A DNA stretch of 11,878 nucleotides from a bacterium (GTDB taxonomy: Bacteria; Desulfobacterota; GWC2-55-46; S146-80; JALXFI01). Positions 8,263 to 11,878 of the stretch are shown here, piece after piece. Position 1 is the stretch's first letter; each line of letters starts with the position of its first letter. Where the stretch lies: assembly GCA_027069035.1 (NCBI GenBank), contig JALXFI010000363.1, positions 1-11,878 on the forward strand. Reading direction: 5' to 3'. Made by a program: the position numbers and the translations under genes. The notes under the pieces are model-generated. The model did no database searches, had not been told where the DNA came from, and saw only the letters and a list, made by a program, of their open reading frames with translations.

Positions 8263-8283
8263 TAATACTAAAGAGTAATACTC
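8263..8283. repeat. Direct repeat and short palindrome in the GGDEF promoter region
   Basis: TAATACT occurs twice (8263-8269 and 8276-8282), 13 nt apart start to start. The second copy lies within an 11-nt palindrome, GAGTA-A-TACTC (8273-8283). Such an arrangement next to a promoter could be an operator, but A+T-rich DNA yields short repeats by chance. Confidence 0.35.
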
Positions 8284-8350
8284 CAATCGGCAGACGTCAA
8301 ATCCCGCTATATCGGGTGGGTCATTTAATAAGCTGTACCCTCCCATTGGA
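8282..8350 (+). promoter_or_regulatory. Potentially structured leader of the GGDEF mRNA
   Basis: TCCAAT (8282-8287) can pair with ATTGGA (8345-8350) to close a 69-nt domain. Inside it, two hairpins compete for the same bases: CCCG/CGGG (8303-8306 with 8313-8316, loop of 6) and GGGTGGGT/ACCCTCCC (8314-8321 with 8337-8344, 7 of 8 paired). The only weak ribosome-binding sequence, TTGGA (8346-8350), falls in the closing stem, 11 nt before the ATG. It does not match a riboswitch class that I recognise. Confidence 0.35.
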
Positions 8351-8361
8351 CGCATGGCATT

Positions 8362-10434
8362 ATGGAGACAAACACACCCGGCATATCTGATGACATCTCT
8401 CGTCTGTTAAATATCTCTGCATGGATAGATATTCAAAAGTCTATCACAGAGATAACGGGGATGTCTATCGGACTTTACGACTCGTTGTGGAATACTATAG
8501 TAGAACCTCCTATAGAAAACAAGTTTAATAAGACAATACAAACTTCAGCTAAAGGCAGAGATGTATATGAAACATTTTGCAGGGATACAATGGAAAAAGC
8601 GCTCAATGCCGAGGCGCCCATCATAGTTCGTTCTCCGACCAATCAGTACCTGTTTGTTGTTACGCTGAGAGCAGATATAGACACACCTCTTTTTATTATA
8701 GGAGGAGAGAGTTATTTAAGCTATGAAGATTTTTCTCATTTTGTTGAAAACGCTCATGAGTTCGATCTTTCTTCCGCGATGATAGCTCCGCTTGCCAAGG
8801 ATGTCACCTTCAGGGATTATAAGACACTGGAAGCTGTTGCGCGTTTTGTTGAAACAACAACCCGCACCGTCCTGCGCAATGTTTCCCCATCAAAAGGCCG
8901 CCCCATTCAGACCGGCTACAAACAGAAGGCTCTCTTAGGTCTCATTACAGAACTTGCGACATCGACCTCCTTTGAGTCCATGGCCGCTCAGGTATTTCAG
9001 GCCCTGTGCATTCTCTTTGATGTTGACAGCCTTGGCCTATTGCTCAAGACAAACGGATGTTTTGTGAGCGCCCATACATTCGGCCCACTCAAAGGAGTGA
9101 TTAAAGATGTACGACTTAAGACGGATGAGCCGCTTATTCAGGATGTTATAGAGAATAAGGAGCTTGTTTTGATAGAAGGGCTCTATTATATACTTGAGGC
9201 GGGTTTTGATGAAAAGGTTACATCCGTCCATATCTTTCCCCTTGTAAATAAAGGGGAGACAACGGGGTTGATAAATATTTACAATACACAACTCGATGAA
9301 GACGCGACCAATACCCTTTACTATTTCACACAGATACTCTCCTTTACATGGCAATATCTAAGCATTCAGGAGGAGTGTAAGAAGATAAAAGAAGGACTTT
9401 CCATATTTACCGACAGCCACAGGATTATAGGTTCCATACTTGAAGAGGAGAGTCTCTACAAGACTATACTTGAAAGGTCTACGGACATAATAAAGGCGGA
9501 GCAGGGCTCTCTTATGCTTATTGACTCTAAAAAAAACGAACTTGCCGTCAAGGCGGCCAAGGGCATAAATACAAAACTTGCCGAACACCTGAAGGTCAAG
9601 GTTGGCGAGGGCATTGCGGGGAAAGTCTATCAGAGTGCGGAACCATTGATAGTTAAAAATGTGGAGGATGATCCGAGAACGGCAAAAAAAAGCAGGTCGC
9701 GTTATAAGACCAAGTCGTTCATCAGTCTGCCTTTAATGATCAATTCGCGCACCATAGGGGTCTTGAATATTACGGACAAGATAAGTGGAGAGGTATTTAA
9801 AACAGAAGACCTCGAACTCCTCCAGTCGATTGCATCATATGCCTCAATAGCCATAGAACGGTCGGAGTATTTCAGGATGACGAAGGACCTGAGGAAGATA
9901 AGCATAACCGATGCGTTGACAGGACTGCTGAACAGACGTTATTTTCAGGAACGGCTTGCAGAGGAGATGGAACGTTCCAAACGTCATAACACGCCTCTTT
10001 CCATAATTATGATAGATGTTGATAATTTCAAACGATACAACGATAGATATGGACATATTGCAGGCGACAATGCCCTAAAGACCGTAGCGATGTGCATAAG
10101 GGATACCGTAAGGGCAATAGATGTTGTTTCGCGCTATGGAGGGGAGGAGTTTGCCGTTATACTTCCGCAAACCGGAAAGATGAGTTCCCGTATCATAGCA
10201 GAAAGGATCAGGGCCGAGGTGTCAAGCGCTGTGCTTTCCTGTAACGGGGTTAAGTCAAAAGGGCTTACGATAAGCCTTGGACTGGCGTCTTTTCCTGAGG
10301 ATGTGGATGACATAAATAATCTCATTAATTCTGCGGACAGGGCATTATACATGGCAAAGGATGCCGGCAAAAACAGGGTTTATCTATACGTGCATAAGGA
10401 GCTTCCTGTGTTGTCAAGGGAGAGCCAACCATAG
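8362..10434 (+). CDS. Diguanylate cyclase with PocR-like, GAF and GAF sensor domains
   Basis: This 690-residue soluble protein should make c-di-GMP from two GTP. Its N-terminus (about 15-175) resembles the PocR sensory domain (ITEITGMSIGLYD, then SAKGRDVYETFCRD and FIIGGESY), but only one cysteine (Cys73) remains where the family often has several. A divergent GAF-like domain follows (about 190-335), then a clear GAF domain (about 360-500) with GEGIAGKVYQSAEPLIVKNV. The GGDEF domain (about 505-680) is complete: DALTGLLNRRYF, metal-binding Asp552 with Asn560/Asp561, and the signature GGEEF (593-597). The inhibitory RxxD site is present as RAID (584-587), as in PleD, so product inhibition is expected. 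There are no membrane segments. The ATG at 8362 has only a weak ribosome site. The ligands of the three sensor domains are unknown. Confidence 0.93.
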   Translation: METNTPGISDDISRLLNISAWIDIQKSITEITGMSIGLYDSLWNTIVEPPIENKFNKTIQTSAKGRDVYETFCRDTMEKALNAEAPIIVRSPTNQYLFVVTLRADIDTPLFIIGGESYLSYEDFSHFVENAHEFDLSSAMIAPLAKDVTFRDYKTLEAVARFVETTTRTVLRNVSPSKGRPIQTGYKQKALLGLITELATSTSFESMAAQVFQALCILFDVDSLGLLLKTNGCFVSAHTFGPLKGVIKDVRLKTDEPLIQDVIENKELVLIEGLYYILEAGFDEKVTSVHIFPLVNKGETTGLINIYNTQLDEDATNTLYYFTQILSFTWQYLSIQEECKKIKEGLSIFTDSHRIIGSILEEESLYKTILERSTDIIKAEQGSLMLIDSKKNELAVKAAKGINTKLAEHLKVKVGEGIAGKVYQSAEPLIVKNVEDDPRTAKKSRSRYKTKSFISLPLMINSRTIGVLNITDKISGEVFKTEDLELLQSIASYASIAIERSEYFRMTKDLRKISITDALTGLLNRRYFQERLAEEMERSKRHNTPLSIIMIDVDNFKRYNDRYGHIAGDNALKTVAMCIRDTVRAIDVVSRYGGEEFAVILPQTGKMSSRIIAERIRAEVSSAVLSCNGVKSKGLTISLGLASFPEDVDDINNLINSADRALYMAKDAGKNRVYLYVHKELPVLSRESQP

Positions 10435-10454
10435 GAAAAGGAATCCTTGTTTTG

Positions 10455-10484
10455 CTCCGAAGATTTTTTTGATTGTCCTCGGAG
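10455..10484 (+). repeat. Stem-loop between the GGDEF and ATPase genes
   Basis: CTCCGA (10455-10460) and TCGGAG (10479-10484) are exact reverse complements around an 18-nt loop that contains a run of seven T. There is no T-run after the stem, so this is not a standard terminator. It lies in the 76-nt gap between two same-strand genes and could affect readthrough or mRNA processing; chance is also possible. Confidence 0.35.
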
Positions 10485-10510
10485 TTAACCCGAAAATATT
10501 TTATAAATAA

Positions 10511-11878
10511 TTGAAGTGTAAGAACACAAAAGATGCTATTTTCCCTGTAATCCCCGAAGAAGAGTTCTTTGGGCGGCAGGATATTATAGAAGATATATAC
10601 GCTATAACCCAAAGGCCGTCTGTATCTTCAGGCAGAAGCATCTTCCTTTGCGGAAGGCCGAAGACGGGCAAGACAGAGGTTCTAAGACGTTTGTATAACC
10701 GTCTGTTCTGGGAACAGGATAAATATGTGCCGTTTTATTATGTCTTTCCTGAAGAATCGCTAACTGTTTATGATCTTTGTAAGGATTATCTGTCTGAATT
10801 TTTAAGGCAGTATCTTGGTTTTATAAAGAAAGACCCTGCACTCATTAGGGGTGGCATCTCGCTTAAGAGACTGAGTCGACTGCTTAAAGAAGAGCGTTCG
10901 CCTCTTATTGCTTCTCTTATAGAGAATCTATATGATCACATAGAAGATAAAAATCCGATGAGTGCCATAAAGACATCGTTCTCAGCGCCGTCGTTTGTTT
11001 CCTCTATAGAAAATGCTCCGTTTTTGTTAGCTATAGACGATTTTCATAACGTGTGCAGACTGCCTTTTACCGAAAGACAGGGTTTATTCAAAGAGATAGG
11101 AAAGGCAATCAAAAATTCTGCTTTGATCCATGTGCTTGCGGGTTACAGCCCTTTGAGGCTTAAGGGGTTTATCGGGTCTCTTGCAGGAGCCGTTGAAATT
11201 AGAGAGTTGGGAGGGCTTTCAGGAAGATATTGTGAAGAGATGTGGTACATACTTCATCGCGGCTTGCCTGAATGCCTTAAAAAAACGGAGATATCCTGTG
11301 TTGTTAAGGAACTTGCATTCAATCCTTTTTATATAAAAACGATAATACAGAGGGCTAAAAAAGACAATCTCGGCATCACAGACCTTAAGACCTTCTACTC
11401 GCTTTATTTATATGAGCTTATATCCGGCGACCTGCATCTCTTCTTTTCCTCTCTGCTTAACGGGGTCAATCAGGGGCCTAAAAGATCAGCGGTCATTCTT
11501 CTTAAGGCGTGCTGCGAATATAAACTCATAGATATTAGTTCCATTGAATCATCCCTGCCGTGTAGTCGCAGCGACGCCATTGTCATAATGGAAGCCTTCT
11601 GCCTTAAAGGACTCATCTCGGGCAGCGCTACAGGTTACAAGGGGATCGATGACCCGGTGCTGAAGGATTTTATCAATATCCTATACAGGCTAAATGTAAA
11701 CAGGGAAGATACTGCGCACATAAAAGGCATATGGTTGTGGAAAAAGCTTAGATCTGTTGAGGCCGAAAATGCGTTGAATAAAGATAAGGCATTGCTTGAC
11801 CGGTGCAAAGCTGTCCTTGACGGCTTCCACTGTCAGAGTATTCCATCGATACTCTTTGATTATAAGACATTCCATGAC
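10511..11878 (+). CDS. P-loop ATPase (STAND / archaeal-ATPase-like), 3'-truncated
   Basis: I translated this frame by hand: 456 codons without a stop up to the last base, so the gene continues beyond the window. The protein opens with EEEFFGRQDIIEDIY, the FxGR entry motif of STAND/archaeal-ATPase-like NTPases. Walker A is GRPKTGKT (48-55) and Walker B is FLLAIDD (171-177), followed by FHNV. A later stretch, AVILLKACCEYKLIDISSIES (about residues 328-348) through GLISGSATGYKGIDDPVLKDFI, looks like the winged-helix region that follows such ATPase domains. The only usable start is TTG at 10511, directly after an in-frame TAA; there is no good ribosome site and no in-frame ATG or GTG before Walker A. 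It follows the diguanylate cyclase by 76 nt and may share its transcript. The role is unknown; regulatory or signal-transducing NTPase is an inference, and its C-terminal effector domain is unseen. Confidence 0.8.
   Translation, partial: MKCKNTKDAIFPVIPEEEFFGRQDIIEDIYAITQRPSVSSGRSIFLCGRPKTGKTEVLRRLYNRLFWEQDKYVPFYYVFPEESLTVYDLCKDYLSEFLRQYLGFIKKDPALIRGGISLKRLSRLLKEERSPLIASLIENLYDHIEDKNPMSAIKTSFSAPSFVSSIENAPFLLAIDDFHNVCRLPFTERQGLFKEIGKAIKNSALIHVLAGYSPLRLKGFIGSLAGAVEIRELGGLSGRYCEEMWYILHRGLPECLKKTEISCVVKELAFNPFYIKTIIQRAKKDNLGITDLKTFYSLYLYELISGDLHLFFSSLLNGVNQGPKRSAVILLKACCEYKLIDISSIESSLPCSRSDAIVIMEAFCLKGLISGSATGYKGIDDPVLKDFINILYRLNVNREDTAHIKGIWLWKKLRSVEAENALNKDKALLDRCKAVLDGFHCQSIPSILFDYKTFHD

Noticed and set aside
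8281..8361. Known c-di-GMP riboswitch upstream of the GGDEF gene
   Set aside because: A GGACGCA fragment (8348-8354) recalls the c-di-GMP-I consensus, but the GGCAAACC element, the tetraloop helix and the second helix are absent.

Overview
This window reads as ordinary chromosomal DNA from a Gram-negative bacterium. It carries an lpxC gene for lipid A synthesis, an NtrY/NtrX-type two-component system whose regulator has an intact sigma-54 contact motif, and a c-di-GMP-synthesising enzyme. The A+T-leaning composition, frequent ATA (Ile) and AGG/AGA (Arg) codons, and the order DUF4390-ntrY-ntrX fit a Nitrospirota or Desulfobacterota ('deltaproteobacterial') lineage. That assignment is an inference from gene content and style, not from a marker gene. 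I see no tRNA, rRNA, insertion sequence, CRISPR array or phage gene.

Layout. (1) 1-742: the 3' two thirds of lpxC on the + strand. (2) 930-6441: a + strand run of a secreted DUF4390 protein, an NtrY-like membrane histidine kinase, an NtrX-like sigma-54 activator and an M29-type aminopeptidase. The aminopeptidase starts 3 nt after the regulator and is probably translationally coupled to it. (3) 6493-8157, minus strand: a Na+/phosphate cotransporter-type membrane protein with a C-terminal PhoU-like domain, convergent with the aminopeptidase. (4) 8158-8361: an A+T-rich divergent promoter region, followed by a short leader that could fold. (5) 8362-10434, + strand: a PocR-GAF-GAF-GGDEF diguanylate cyclase with intact active and inhibitory sites. 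(6) 10511-11878, + strand: an uninterrupted 456-codon reading frame that runs off the right edge. It encodes a P-loop ATPase with Walker A and B motifs, probably STAND/archaeal-ATPase-like, and is easily missed because its stop codon lies outside the window.

How the genes may work together. DUF4390, NtrY and NtrX form a plausible envelope-sensing unit: a secreted protein, a kinase with a periplasmic domain of roughly 180 residues, and a sigma-54 activator. The diguanylate cyclase and the downstream ATPase are 76 nt apart on the same strand and may form a second signalling unit. The intergenic regions hold several inverted repeats but no convincing rho-independent terminator. The most unusual nucleotide-level feature is a perfect 14-bp, 3-nt-loop hairpin inside lpxC.
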